Shown in pieces: positions 50,400 to 61,491 of a stretch of 64,000 nt of DNA. Location: assembly GCA_963971225.1 (NCBI GenBank), contig OZ020269.1, positions 86,634,283 to 86,698,282 on the forward strand. Direction: 5' to 3'. The notes beneath the pieces were generated by a model. That model was not told the DNA's origin. It searched no databases and was given only the letters and a program-made list of their open reading frames with translations. Positions within the stretch are counted from its first letter, which is position 1. Each line of letters begins with the position of its first letter. The position numbers and the translations under genes are program-made. The DNA comes from Melieria omissa (Eukaryota > Arthropoda > Insecta > Diptera > Ulidiidae).

Positions 50400-51260
50400 C
50401 GTCAAGCAGTGCAATGCGCCTTGTAACAACGACAATTTACCACTTTTATTTTACAACATAAAAAAAATCGGTTTCCACTGTAAATACGCATTAAAACAAC
50501 AACAACAACAACATAAATGCCTCGACGAAATGAAAAAAAAATATGATAAAAGCGCTTCGTTTTTGTAAAATTTTTCATAAACTTTTGTTGTTTTTTTGTG
50601 TTTTGTTTCACTCGTTGCTGCGCAATGTGTGTGGAGATTTGGTTGTAGGGCGCCAGCAGGATTTATGCGCGCGCGGAAATAAATTAAGTTTTTATTATAT
50701 GATTTCAGTGGGTTTGGCGCATTCGGCGCTTTGTTGTTTGTTGTTATTGACGTGTTGTTGTTTTTGTTGTAAACGAATGCGTAGGGATTATCTTTATTGG
50801 CTCTTAAAAAATGTATTCGCACTGCACAGCGGCAACAACATTCGACTGCCTGTTTACTTGTTCGAGTTTTGTTGGTGCGATTCTTTTTTTCTTCAAGTAA
50901 AAGCACCCAAAATGATTTGTACATATTTTGAAAATTTTTGCTAAGCACAGCATGCGACACTTTATGAATGTTTAGGCGAGTCTATAAAGCAGCAGCGGGG
51001 CATTTAACTGCAGTCAAAACGAGTGGAATCGAATTTTAAAAGATAAATCAAATCTTAAAAAAAAAGAATATGAATTTATTTACATTTTTATTTATGTTTT
51101 TAGTATTTTATTTTGCGTTAGTATTCAACGTTTCATCAAAATGCGTTTCTATAAATATTTGGGAAGTATTTATGCTCCTAAAAATATACTACATTTTGTT
51201 GTATTAAATTTCCAGTGAATAACGAAATAATTAGGTTACGAAATAATGAATGATGAAATA
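50400..51260. other. No recognised TE; weak promoter-like site
   Basis: Complex sequence with Cys-rich and Asn-rich frames that look compositional (CAACAACAACAACAACA at 50495). At about 50980 a TATAAA is followed about 28 bases later by TGCAGT, loosely like an insect core promoter with initiator. No ORF follows, so I assign little weight. Confidence 0.25.
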
Positions 51261-51264
51261 GATC

Positions 51265-51510
51265 AGTGTTGCCAAATTAGGGGTTTTCCTACTATATTTG
51301 GAATTAATTTGTTTGGATTGGGTCAAAATTTTATGAAAAGTAATTTAGGGTGAAAATTTAGGGGAAAATATTTACCAGGCATTTTTAATTAAATTTTTTT
51401 TTAATTTTTTACATCAACAAATTGTTTAGATGTATTGGCTAGTGGGTCTTATTTTAATTTCATGTGCCAAATAGAAAGAGCAATTTTCATGAAATATTTA
51501 TTTTATGCAT
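51265..51510 (-). repeat. Repeat family E, copy 2 (core also inside hAT at 27720)
   Basis: Reverse-complement match to 27720-27915. The plus strand here reads CAGTGTTGCCAAATTAGGGG, then TTAATTTGTTTGGATTG, then CTAGTGGGTCTTATTTTAAT and CAATTTTCATGA. The hAT element carries CCAAACAAAT, CCCCTAATCAGGCAACACTG and GACCCAATAGCCAATA at corresponding positions. One locus therefore carries a core also found elsewhere without the GCCGAT ends. Confidence 0.75.
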
Positions 51511-51719
51511 TAGACTGGATTTAGTGCACGATTTTTCGATTTCGATGCTCCGCAACCTCTCATTTTATGCGGTTTGGTGAAAAAGTGCATAAGCCAAAAA
51601 ATTTTGAGGCTAGAGTGGGGCTAAATGGCGTCGCATTGAGGTCAAAGTTCACAAAAAAGCTGGTAAATTCGACAAATTGCTCCACAGCTGGTCAGAAGTT
51701 GCTCTTAGAGGGTTAAAAT

Positions 51720-51975
51720 ATATGAATGACCCCCACTAGTTTTCTCTACTGAACATTTCTTTCAAACATATTTTTACCCTATCTCCAACCCTTGATTGGG
51801 CTCCCATACAAAATGGTCGTTTTTATAAAATATGCTCCCATTGCTCCAGGTTGCCCCCAGATGTATCAAATGTATGACCGACACCCATTTATTTTCTCTT
51901 CCGAATGGTTCTTCCAAACATACCTACCCGCTAGCTCCAAGTCTTAAGGGGGCTGCCATACAAATCTGGTCATTT
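51720..51975. repeat. Imperfect tandem repeat of about 120 bp, two units
   Basis: Units start TGAATGACCCCCACTAG and TGTATGACCGACACCCA. Each continues through TTTTCTC, CAAACATA, CCCTAT/CCCGCT and CCATACAAA. Divergence is about a quarter to a third by eye. Confidence 0.6.
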
Positions 51976-52085
51976 TCTATGCCATTGGCTCCCCACTTGC
52001 AAATGTAGAAGTTAAGTAAGCGAGAAAACATCGTATCTCGGAAGCTATTGAACCGATTTCAATGATTTATTCAGCGATCGCCAAC

Positions 52086-52215
52086 ATTCTTGAGTATAAA
52101 AAATACAAAATGAATTAAGGTTCAGACGTTCACCACCAGAGCGCGTCTCCCATACGATCGGAGTTGTGACGTTGTCAACTTTTGGGTTTCTACAAAGCAA
52201 GAATCAAAATGTACT
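52086..52215 (+). repeat. Interspersed repeat family C, copy 2
   Basis: Matches 1357-1490 in the same orientation, with landmarks CATTCTTGAGTATAAAAAAT and TTTTGGGTTTCTACAAAGCA. It adjoins the 559-base tandem duplication. Confidence 0.75.
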
Positions 52216-52241
52216 GTCGATGATTCAAGCGCCAAAATATT

Positions 52242-53359
52242 GCTGGATTTAGGATTTCCACAGTGCCTGGGTGTAGTTGACATGTATTCATTGTTTACTT
52301 ATTTTGAGTTAGATTTATGAAAAATCAAAACTCAAGACGCAGTTAGACAAATGCATTCGGCTAAATGAAATGAGTGAAAGTAGCCTTCGCAATTATTGCA
52401 GATTCAGCATTCCGACTTTCAAACAGTTTATGTATTCATTATTGAAAGTTTACATTCACAAATAACACGAGAAGTTACAAATCGCCATTTAATGGCGCAC
52501 CTCATTGTTGCAACAGATTTGAGCATAACAGAAAATCGCACAAGTCTAAAAAAAGTTCAAAGAAAAAATATTATTGATGCTATGTTTGTAAGGAAATAAC
52601 AACAAAAAGTCAAAATGACATTACAGAGACATTAGCAGTCGCAACATCAACTATCGTCAAAATCAGACTACCTGCTACGATTTACCCGGCGCACAGTGCT
52701 TCGAAGTGGATCAAAAATAGAAAAATTTTGTGTCACCGATTTCAAATAAATTGGTGTCATTAATAAGATAATACTTTCATTAAACAAGATCTCAAACTTT
52801 GCTGGATTTAGGATTTCCACAGTGCCTGGGTGTAGTTGACATGTATTCATTGTTTACTTATTTTGAGTTAGATTTATGAAAAATCAAAACTCAAGACGCA
52901 GTTAGACAAATGCATTCGGCTAAATGAAATGAGTGAAAGTAGCCTTCGCAATTATTGCAGATTCAGCATTCCGACTTTCAAACAGTTTATGTATTCATTA
53001 TTGAAAGTTTACATTCACAAATAACACGAGAAGTTACAAATCGCCATTTAATGGCGCACCTCATTGTTGCAACAGATTTGAGCATAACAGAAAATCGCAC
53101 AAGTCTAAAAAAAGTTCAAAGAAAAAATATTATTGATGCTATGTTTGTAAGGAAATAACAACAAAAAGTCAAAATGACATTACAGAGACATTAGCAGTCG
53201 CAACATCAACTATCGTCAAAATCAGACTACCTGCTACGATTTACCCGGCGCACAGTGCTTCGAAGTGGATCAAAAATAGAAAAATTTTGTGTCACCGATT
53301 TCAAATAAATTGGTGTCATTAATAAGATAATACTTTCATTAAACAAGATCTCAAACTAT
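52242..53359. repeat. 559-bp tandem duplication, near identical
   Basis: Two units beginning TTGCTGGATTTAGGATTTCC at about 52242 and 52801. Each encodes an identical 67-residue frame (52396-52599 and 52955-53158). I see no differences between the two ORF copies, so the duplication is recent. The opening words read like LLDLGFPQCLGVVDM, recalling the GVVD block of Harbinger transposases; that may be the family origin, but it is speculative. A third partial copy lies at 53590-53623 and 54477-54545. Confidence 0.9.
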
Positions 53360-53590
53360 ATCTTAATAGGGTAAATTTTGAGAGAGTTATAGCATTTACC
53401 AAGTTGATCAAAAGCAAAAAATATGGTTTTGTGATAAAATCAGTTTTGAGCGTCAACAATTGAAAACGTAACCAAAACACTATTTTCGCTTCAATCGGAG
53501 AAAATGTTGCTACTGTGCACCCATAAGAGTCCAAGAAATCATTCCGTGAGCTATTTTGAAAAAAAATAAAATCTGTGCGATTTAGTCTAT
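53360..53590. other. Spacer before third partial repeat unit
   Basis: AT-rich, with no recognised feature; it ends with AAAAGTTCAAAGAAAAAATA, the start of a partial third unit. Confidence 0.35.
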
Positions 53591-53623
53591 AAAAGTTCAA
53601 AGAAAAAATATTACTGATGCTAT

Positions 53624-54476
53624 TGTAACGATGAGTCACTCTGTGCTGTGCTATGAATGCTTTTACGAGCATACTTTTAGGCATGCACTTTTAAGTACGG
53701 ACGGCATGCTATACTGTCGATATGGCAAGGATGGTTCGCGAAAGGTGATGAGCTTTGCTAGAACGATCGAGATAGAAAGTACAACTGGAATGTGCAAAAA
53801 ACTTCGGCGTGATAAGAAAACCAGTATTTATGCAGACTGGGAGTCGAAGTACTGAACCTTATTGAAGAGGAATGGAAGTTACCAACGGAAACGTTGAGCA
53901 AGAAAGACTGGATAAAGGAAGGGACGTGGACGCAGAAGAACAGCTGGGGCGAGAAATCGTTATTAGGGGGGGCACAAGGCGCAAGGGGACGACGTTGTGT
54001 TCGCTGTGGATAAGATCGACGGGATCGAATGGATACTGCACGTTTACAATGCCTAAGGATATGAAACGCATCCCTTGAAAACATACTACAGTAGGGAAAG
54101 GACAGAATTTCTACGGAAATCATACGAATGTGACAACGGGATAACGGGGTACAACTGTCGGACGTTGCTTTCCATTGGGTTCAGGAACCCGATCTTGGAG
54201 ATGGCGGTGTAGAAGGCTAGTAGATTGTATTCGCGGCTTACCTTATGGCACTTAATGAGTGTGCGAGGGGGGGAAGGGCCGCGTATGTGCAGAGATGTTC
54301 CTGGAGGAGGCCGAGCAAAGGGGAAACATGGAATAGTAGTAGTGTAATGTAGTAACAAGTGTAAATTCGTAAATAAAGCGATTGTTGGTTTTTGACTGCG
54401 TTTGCGCTGAATAATTAAAGTAGTTTTATTTTCAAGCACAATCCAGTATACGAACTTAGAAGTCATTTTCGTAACA
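53624..54476 (+). mobile_element. Ty3/gypsy-type solo LTR, copy 3, with about 450 bp of extra sequence
   Basis: Runs from TGTAACGATGAGTC to ATTTTCGTAACA, flanked by the 4-base duplication CTAT (53620-53623 and 54477-54480). The left 200 and right 190 bases match the LTRs at 35038 and 45345. Between about 53832 and 54285 lies unrelated, GC-richer sequence that replaces the TATA region. The LTR splits a third copy of the 559-base repeat unit. Confidence 0.88.
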
Positions 54477-54479
54477 CTA

Positions 54480-55512
54480 TGTTTGTTTGTAAGGAAATAA
54501 CAACACAAAATCAGAATGACATTACAGAGACATTGATAGTGAAACTGAATAAAATAAACTTTTTGAAAAATGGCAATTATTTTCCTTTCATTTTCCTTCA
54601 GATTAAAAATAAGCATCCTGAATGAAGTAGATAGACAGCACAAAGCATTTTGTTTTGTGTATGTTTCACCTTCATTAAATCAGGACTGCATAAATTCTGT
54701 TGTTGTGTTGTTATAGAATTAGATGAAGTTGTTTCTCATGCTTTGTGCAATCTCCTCAGATACACTAGAGAGTCGTGGATATATGAGGAGGTCCATAACA
54801 AAACGCAATAATTACACCTTAACAATTTTTTGGATAAACGAACAAATGTAATTAAAGTCAGTAGGATATATATTTTTCTTTTAATAGTTGCTGTGGAATA
54901 ATAGTTTTCTAGGAACAATACAAATCATAAATAAGTTAATTTATTTTGCAATTACTTTTTTAGTTATTTAGAAAACAAATTTGGAAATATTGCGTTTTGG
55001 TCCGACACATAGTATTTATTTCATTGATGTTATTGTAGGTCTGTGATGGCTGTTTGAAATTTTGAACACTTTTTCAGAGTGGAACTGCGTGAGGAAAAAA
55101 TTGCGTGCATGGGTGTGTGTGCGTGGAAGTGAGCCGCCGACTCAGAGATCAATTAGATTCTCTTCGTCGGCGGTCTCAACAGACTACAATACCCGTTTTC
55201 AAGTAATTTTTACTCTAACCTGTTTTTTCTATTACGCACCTGCTATCTCTTGTCTGCTGTCAAATTCCTAATCCTTTGCCTCAGGCACAATAAATTTCGA
55301 CGTCTAATTGCTTAAAGAATTTCTACTCATATTTACATATTTCCTTTCGTCTCTTCTCCCAGCGAACCATTTGCATTTGGAATAAACTTACTGCAAGCTT
55401 ACCCACGCAAGCATTTTATTTGGAATAAGCTTTCGAAATGTTTGAAAAATGTTTGGATCCAATTGTTATGCAAACGGAATTGACCCTTGCAGGAAAACTT
55501 ATTTCTACAAAC
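54480..55512. other. AT-rich sequence with repeat D copy 2
   Basis: The first 70 bases finish the repeat unit split by the LTR. Repeat D occurs at 55128-55182. From 55385 to 55460 the words AAGCTTTCGAAATGTTTG and AAAAATGTTTGG resemble the array at 59690-59990 beyond the Mutator-like element. No genes recognised. Confidence 0.4.
55128..55182. repeat. Shared hairpin-forming repeat D, copy 2
   Basis: Near-identical to 41858-41910 in the same orientation (GTGAGCCGCCGACTCAGAGA to CGTCGGCGGTCTCAACA). Confidence 0.7.
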
Positions 55513-55785
55513 TTAAGGGGGTCTTCCGCAGTGACGGCTTCAAAAATTCGAAATTTTTTTTATTACATTTTCATAATCTCAACGTATTTACAATTCAAAC
55601 TGTGAAAGTATTTTTCCAATATCTCGAAAATTCCGAAAGTTATGGGATATCAAAGTCTATATAGACAATACACCTTGTATAATGCGATTTTTGACTACTT
55701 TAAGATAATTTTTCGAGTTGTCAGTGCATTTCAAAGCGGAAAGCTCAGTCTCTCGTCAACTTCTCTCGAGTTTTTCCATATAAAA

Positions 55786-57498
55786 TGGATAGAAAAGGGT
55801 CAAGACCTGCTTGCAGTAAGCCTAGCCGCAGTAAAAACGCCAGTTTTACGGCAATCTGTACACGAAAAACAGTGAAGAACAGTTTACAAGCACGTCAGCT
55901 GAAAAAATTGTAAATGGGCAGAAAAACAGTTACTCAATTGTGGAAGACTTTCAGTACTGTATTTTGCATTTTGTTGCTGTGTTCTCTGTAATCTCTTCGC
56001 GAGTTATTTGCAAAGTGTGTGAAACGAACATCACGTTTTTGCGAACAAGTAAACGTGGCGCGGGATTTAAAGTTCTAATGCGATGCGAATGTGGCGATCA
56101 TCTGATCAACTCGTGTCCTGTAATTGGCAACGCCTACGAAATTAATCGGCGATTAGTTTTTGTACTGCGTCTCTTGGGCGTTGGATTAGCTGGGTTAAAC
56201 AAATTCTGCGGATTTATGGAGCTTGGCCGTGGACTTTCGAAGACTGTTTACACTTGCCTTGATAATATGCACGCTGCTGCAAAAGCAGTGTATGATCGCT
56301 CTTTGAAAAATGCTGTGCACGATGAGGAAGCACGAAACAAGGAAGCTGGCAACCGGGAAAACCATCTGATTGTTTCTGGCGATGGGACATGGAAGAAGAG
56401 AGGGTTTTCATCGTTATTTGGCGTAGCAACTTTAGTTGGTTGCTTTAGCAGAAAATGCCTTGATGCCTTTGTGAAATCGAGTTTGTGCTTAGCCTGCAAA
56501 CTACAAGAATCCAAAGAAAATGAAAATTTCGATGAGTGGTTTGAAAATCACAAGGACGATTGTACGGCGAATCATTCGGGCAGCGCGGGAAAAATGGAGA
56601 TTGATGCCATCGTAGAAATGTTTGCAAGATCTGAAGAAAAACACGGAGTGTTTATGTTGGAGATGGCGACAGCAAAACTTTCAAGGGAGTTTTGGATAGC
56701 AAACCCTATGGAGACTCACTTCTTGTACATAAAAGAGAGTGCGTTGGTCATGTGGAAAAAAGGATGGGGACACGACTTAGAAACGTGAAGAAAGGAAACA
56801 GAGGCATCGGTGGAAAAGGAGCTGGTAAGTTGACAGATGCTGTCATCGGTCAACTAATCAAGTACTACGGTTTGGCCATTCGAAGAAATTCCAATTCTGT
56901 GGAGGAAATGAGAAAGGCCGTTTGGGCCACTTTTTATCATTTTTCTTCATCCGATGATAAGCCACAACACCAAAATTGCCCTCCAGGCGAAGATAGTTGG
57001 TGCAAATTGCGCCAAGCTGAAGCAACTGGTGAACTTGAAACTTTTGAACATAGCCGCCAACCTCTAAATGCAGAAGTGCGCAAAATTATCAAGCCAATTT
57101 ATGAAGACTTATCATCAGAGGATTTACTAAGCAGATGTCTTGGAGCCTACACCCAGAATTGCAACGAGTCGTTGAATTCGCTCATTTGGTTCTTTGCTCC
57201 GAAACACCAGCATTCGGGGGCAAAAGTGTTAGACATTGCAACATTTCTCGCTGTTGTAATATTCAATGACGGCTACGAGCCTTTGCTGGAAATGATGGAA
57301 GCAATGGGCATCACAATTGGTGTTGAATCAGCCGAATTCGCCACACATTTAGACGATGAACGGGTGCAGCGGTCAGAATTGCGCGTCAGCGATGCAGCAA
57401 AAAGGTCGCGAATTGAGCAAAGGGAACAAAGGTCGTCGCTGTTGGATATTTTTCATGAAGAAGAAGGACTCCTCTATGGCCCAGGCTGCCATTGCTGA
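55786..57498 (+). pseudogene. Mutator-like transposase, copy II (nearly complete)
   Basis: Starts MDRKGSRPACSKPSRSKNAS (ATG 55786). A frameshift near 55880 leads to SIVEDFQYCILHFVAVF and a Cys-rich region (CKVCETNITFL, MRCECGDHLI). Then NAYEINRRLVFVLRLLGVGL, the first catalytic-type block IVSGDGTWKKRGFSSLFGVA, VKSSLCLACK and ANHSGSAGKMEIDAIV follow. A second frameshift near 56650 precedes VYVGDGDSKTFKGVL and KRECVGHVEKRMGTRLRNV. The rest reads KLTDAVIGQLIKYYGLAIRR, WATFYHFSSSDDKPQHQNCP, SRCLGAYTQNCNESLNSLIW and ends EEEGLLYGPGCHC. This is the insect Mutator-like transposase domain with both DG(D)-type motifs and the NES region present. Only two frameshifts break it. Confidence 0.82.
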
Positions 57499-57592
57499 TT
57501 GATCGTAAGTTTGTTTGTCACGAAATTATTTTAACCCAAAACTTAAATCCTCTTTTTCTCGAAACCATGTTTTTCAAACTGGTAGACATAAT

Positions 57593-58981
57593 CAGCCCAA
57601 TCACGTTGCTCGACGGAAATCGTCGCCCGAGTATTCCTCCCGCCCGACGGAAAACATTTTTCAATCACGTTACTCGACGACAGGGAAAAATTCAAAAAAA
57701 GCAGGCAACATTTTTCCTCTCATTTTCGGCTGAACTGAAAGCTGTTCGAAAGAGTGAAAAACGGTGGCGGAATTACTTTCTATATTCTGCGCCTTTATGC
57801 AAATAAATGTTTTTCTATTAAAATAACTGAAATTGATGACAATTACTTGGTTTTTTTAATTGTATTTTTAAATAAGATGCTGGTGAAGTTGTTTACCATC
57901 ATTTTTGTACTAGTTGTGACTCATTTAAAATCAGTTTCGCACCCCTATTTGTTTGCGCCTTAATACCCGTGTACCCTGCTTTTGTTTTGTTTACATTTGT
58001 GCAAATATTTTGTGATTTGTTTATTTGCGCCTCCATCAGCACCAATATTTCGGTTACTGTTTTTAATTCTTAAAAACATGGACAGCATTTATGCTTTTAT
58101 TGCTGCCAGGCGCGAGGAAGGCGCTGAAGATACATTGGCAATGATGCGGAAATCGTTGAGGCACTTCAATGTCCTCAGCCAAAGTGATGCAGAGTAAGTA
58201 ATTTTGACTTCAGCTCTTGTAAAAAAATTAATAACTACTATCTTACAGATTCATAAAGAACTTCATAATAACAAAGCCTATGTTTACATATGTGCTTCAG
58301 CACGTTGAAGAACATCTTCCGTTGAGACGGAGCAATGCCATCCCAGCGTCTATTAAGTTGGCATGCGTCCTGCATTTTCTTGCCGAAGGCGCATCGCAGG
58401 AAGCAACAGCAAAAGACTACCGGGCAGGGATCGGGCAATCAACTTTTTCCAACATACTGTCGGAAGTTCTCAGTGTGTTGGAAGAAGTTCTTTGCCCGAA
58501 GTGGATTAAGCTGAAAATGAATGCCGATGAAGAGAATTCAGCTCGCTTGTGGTTTTACGGCAAATCCCAAATCCCTAATTTGGTAATGGCTGTAGATGAT
58601 ACACATATACCGATCATTGCGCCACAGGAGGACAAGCATTTATACGTCAACCGAAAGAGATTTCACAGCCTTAAAGTAATTTGTAATGTTAATTAAAACT
58701 ATTTTTTATTAAAACGAGTTTCTTTGATTCTTATTGCATTTAACATTTCTTTTATCTAAAAATATCAAAGATTCGATTGCTTTTTCACTGGTTCACTTTC
58801 AAAATCAAAAGTGAGTACATTTGACAGAAAACTTGCTCCCGACGAGTAACGTGATTGCTTTTTCCCCCATAATATTCCCGTCGGGAATTTCGAATTTCCG
58901 TCGAGTAACGTGATTGCTATTCGGAGTGAGCTCACTGAAATGCTTTCCGACGAGCACTCGTCGAGTAACGTGATTGGGCTG
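57593..58981 (+). mobile_element. PIF/Harbinger element nested in Mutator-like element
   Basis: 1,389 bases with inverted ends CAGCCCAATCACGTTGCTCG and the complement of CAGCCCAATCACGTTACTCG. The 3-base duplication AAT lies at 57590-57592 and 58982-58984. Extra AATCACGTTACTCGACG copies lie just inside both ends (57663 and about 58840-58915). Encodes the N-terminal half of a transposase; the catalytic C-terminus is missing, so it is non-autonomous. Confidence 0.9.
58078..58696 (+). pseudogene. Harbinger transposase, two exons, C-terminally truncated
   Basis: Exon 1 (58078-58193) is MDSIYAFIAARREEGAEDTL and MMRKSLRHFNVLSQSDAE. The donor GTAAGT at 58194 and acceptor TCTTACAG at 58248 leave phase-compatible ends. 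Exon 2 (58249-58696) starts FIKNFIITKPMFTYVLQHV and includes IPASIKLACVLHFLAEGASQ, GIGQSTFSNILSEVLSVLEE and IPNLVMAVDDTHIPIIAP (first catalytic D). It continues YVNRKRFHSLKVICNVN and stops. The second Asp and the Glu are missing. In full HARBI1-like proteins about 150 residues would follow. Both exons are open, so this copy is young but deleted. A DNA-binding but catalytically dead product is possible. Confidence 0.85.
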
Positions 58982-59482
58982 AATATCTCAAGTTCTACTA
59001 AGCCGATTTGCTTCAAATTATAACTGAATATTCTACATACATGTCGCTATCGTACTGTCTAAAATTGTGTCTAGACAATAAGTAGTTTTTTCTTAATCCA
59101 ACATTTACTTTGAAAAAAAAACCCTCAAATCACATTTTTTTTTTTAATTTGCATAACTTTTCTAAATTTCAATATTTTTACTTTTCCGTAGTTCACACGA
59201 TAGCTGACGTTACACAGATTCTAAAAAATGTTTTTTGTTTTAGACTTCCGAGACAGCTGCAATCAGGTCTACCGTTTTCCTCTGCGCTGGAAACGACTTA
59301 GTTTCAACTCGCTCTGGAAGCCGTAATTTTTGTGTATGGCAACAGTAAAAATTATTTTGTATACATGAAATATGTATAAATATATGGCAGAAAACAAAAA
59401 TTGAAATCTTTTATATTTTCTGAGAAAAAAATTCTTGAAAATCTACCAGAAAAAGGCGCGTCACTACGGAAGACCCCCTTAA

Positions 59483-61260
59483 TTAATTTTGCTAAGAATT
59501 AAACAAAGATAAATTTTGATACATTTTTGAGACAAATGCAATATTTATTTTTAATTTATTGTATGCTTACTCTGACTGAGCTGAGGTCCTCACACTGGAA
59601 ACGCACGAACGAATGAGAAATTTAATTTAAAAATCAATGAACTTAAAATTTTCGTTTGAATTTTGAAACCTCCAAACGCAACGCATGCCTTGATGTAAAT
59701 TTTTTTCAAAATTGATCAAATTACCGTTACTTGAGTAAAGGTTTGCAAAAAGTTTGGAAAACGTTTGCGATTTGTAAGCTTGATAAATGTTTGCCAACTC
59801 GCTTTCAAGCAAATTGTTTTCAAATCTGGTTGCCTATTAAAACATAGGGAAAGTTTGAAATAAATTTGGAAAACACTTGCGCATGTAAGTTTGGAAAATG
59901 TTTCTTAATTCATTGAAAATAAGTTTGGAAAATATTTACGGTTTATAAGTTTGGAAAACGTTTGCTAATTTGCTTTCAAGCAATTTGTTTCCAAACGCGT
60001 TTGTCTTATTGTTCGCTGAGCTTAGGCCTAAGTCTGTCCCATACAGAGGCAGCCACCATAACTACCTTCTTTATATTCATTCAGCAATGAAAATTGTCCT
60101 TTTGTTTTTTATTTAGAAAAATTCATCAATTTTTATAACAAAAGTACTACAATTTTAGCCGCATGAGTAAATCGTAACTTTCCTACTGATAAATTGAAAC
60201 CGCCCAAACAGAAGTTCCACTGTGAAGCTGAAAATTATATGAAAACTACGCAAACAAAATATGTAAATCCAGCAAAAAGCAATTATCGAATTATGTGGCA
60301 ACATTTGTGCTGGAAAATTTTATGAACAAAAATTAACTCTGCATAATTTTAGGCGCAAAACAATATGCAAATGAAGTTAAAAGGATAGAGTGGCGCAAAA
60401 TTTCAGCGGCAAATAAACAGCAGGCGGTTGATACAATAACAACAAAAATAACCACAACAATATTTTTGAATGCAGATTTGCTGTTGAATTTGGTTGCTGC
60501 TCTGTCGACGCATATCAATTACCTTCGCAACAAAGCGACAAAACGAAAGTGACCGCGAAGCGTTTTAGGTTTGTTTTGTTTATTTTGCCGAAAATAACTC
60601 AAATCTACAAAAATATGACAATCAAATTATAAAAATAAAAAAACTGTTAGTGGCAAACAAAACTCGACGCTTGGCGGTTGGTGGCGCGGCATCGATTGAG
60701 CAGCAAATATTCGCTCCCACAGTTGCGAGCAAAATCTCGTCGACGGTGTGTGGACATGCAGGACATGCAAAGCATTGGGAAGACGGTCGAGTTTGCAAGT
60801 GGTGTTGCTGATCGTATTGTGTCGAGTGAAAAGTTTTTTAATTTATAAAAAAACAAATTCGACCAACTGTTGGTATTTTTAGCTGCTGTTGCACCCACCA
60901 ATGTGGTTAATGTTTTTGTTGTAAGCGATGTCGTTGCCAAGCATTCCAGTGTTTCAATGCTTGCGGCGTGTTGAAGTCAATTTATAACCGTGAAGAAAAA
61001 TTCTCATCATGTCGCATATTGGTTGACTGGGGTGTAGGATTTTTATGCCTTAGTAACTGTGGTTTTGTTGTTGGTGTCTGCGTCTGGTTGCTGCTTGTTT
61101 CAGGTATTTTTGCATTCGTCTGAAATATAAAGAACGCAGTTTTACGCGTTCATTTTAGTGGCGCGAAAGTTTAACTGGGAGAGGCGCCAAAAAAACCACT
61201 TTGCTTAAAAAAAACACTAAGCGCCCAGTTGACTATTGAAAGAAGTTCAACGAGCTGAGA
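59483..61260. other. AT-rich flank with a TTTGGAAAA motif array
   Basis: From about 59690 to 59995 the word AAGTTTGGAAAACGTTTGC and variants recur about six times at roughly 40-60 base spacing. Similar words lie at 55400-55460, so the Mutator-like element may have inserted into this array. Beyond 60000 no motifs were recognised. Confidence 0.5.
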
Positions 61261-61266
61261 CATAAT

Positions 61267-61491
61267 TTAGTATTTTGCATTAACCCTAGTTTTGGGTTGT
61301 CCTACCGAAGCGCTCAGACCAGTTTTCCGTCGTGTAGTCGCTTGTTGCTGTTGTTGTGTGGATGTTGCTGGAGTGGGCTCATTAACCGGTTCGGTAGCTA
61401 CGACTTGTCTTGGCCTACGACACGGAGGCTTATCAGCTTGAAGCTGAGTGGTAGTTGTTTGCTGTAGTTGCTTATTTGCATTGGAACTCAT
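61267..61491 (-). CDS. Short Gln/Thr-rich ORF, unrecognised
   Basis: From an ATG at 61491 the frame reads MSSNANKQLQQTTTTQLQAD, then KPPCRRPRQVVATEPVNEP, then a QQQQQ run and RRKTGLSASVGQPKTRVNAK before the stop at 61267. Length is 74 codons. It is low-complexity with a basic C-terminus and no domain I know. It may be the first exon of a host gene, since Gln-rich leaders are common in fly genes, or simply compositional. No downstream exon was found. Confidence 0.25.
   Translation of the reverse strand: MSSNANKQLQQTTTTQLQADKPPCRRPRQVVATEPVNEPTPATSTQQQQQATTRRKTGLSASVGQPKTRVNAKY

Larger units (their letters stand above)
55513..59482 (+). mobile_element. Mutator-like element, copy II, with nested Harbinger element
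   Basis: Inverted ends TTAAGGGGGTCTTCCG at 55513 and its complement at 59467-59482, with further match through AGTGACG. The left part holds a nearly full-length transposase gene. The right part contains a complete-ended Harbinger element (57593-58981). Excluding the insertion the element is about 2.6 kb. The ends differ in sequence from copy I (TTAAGGGAAGGCTCC) but share the TTAAGGG start, so the two are related subfamilies. No clear target duplication was seen. Confidence 0.85.

Noticed and set aside
50451..50960. 169-codon minus-strand frame and 133-codon plus-strand frame
   Set aside because: Cys, Asn and Phe runs derive from CAACAACAA/GTTGTTGTT repeats and A/T tracts. No recognisable motif.
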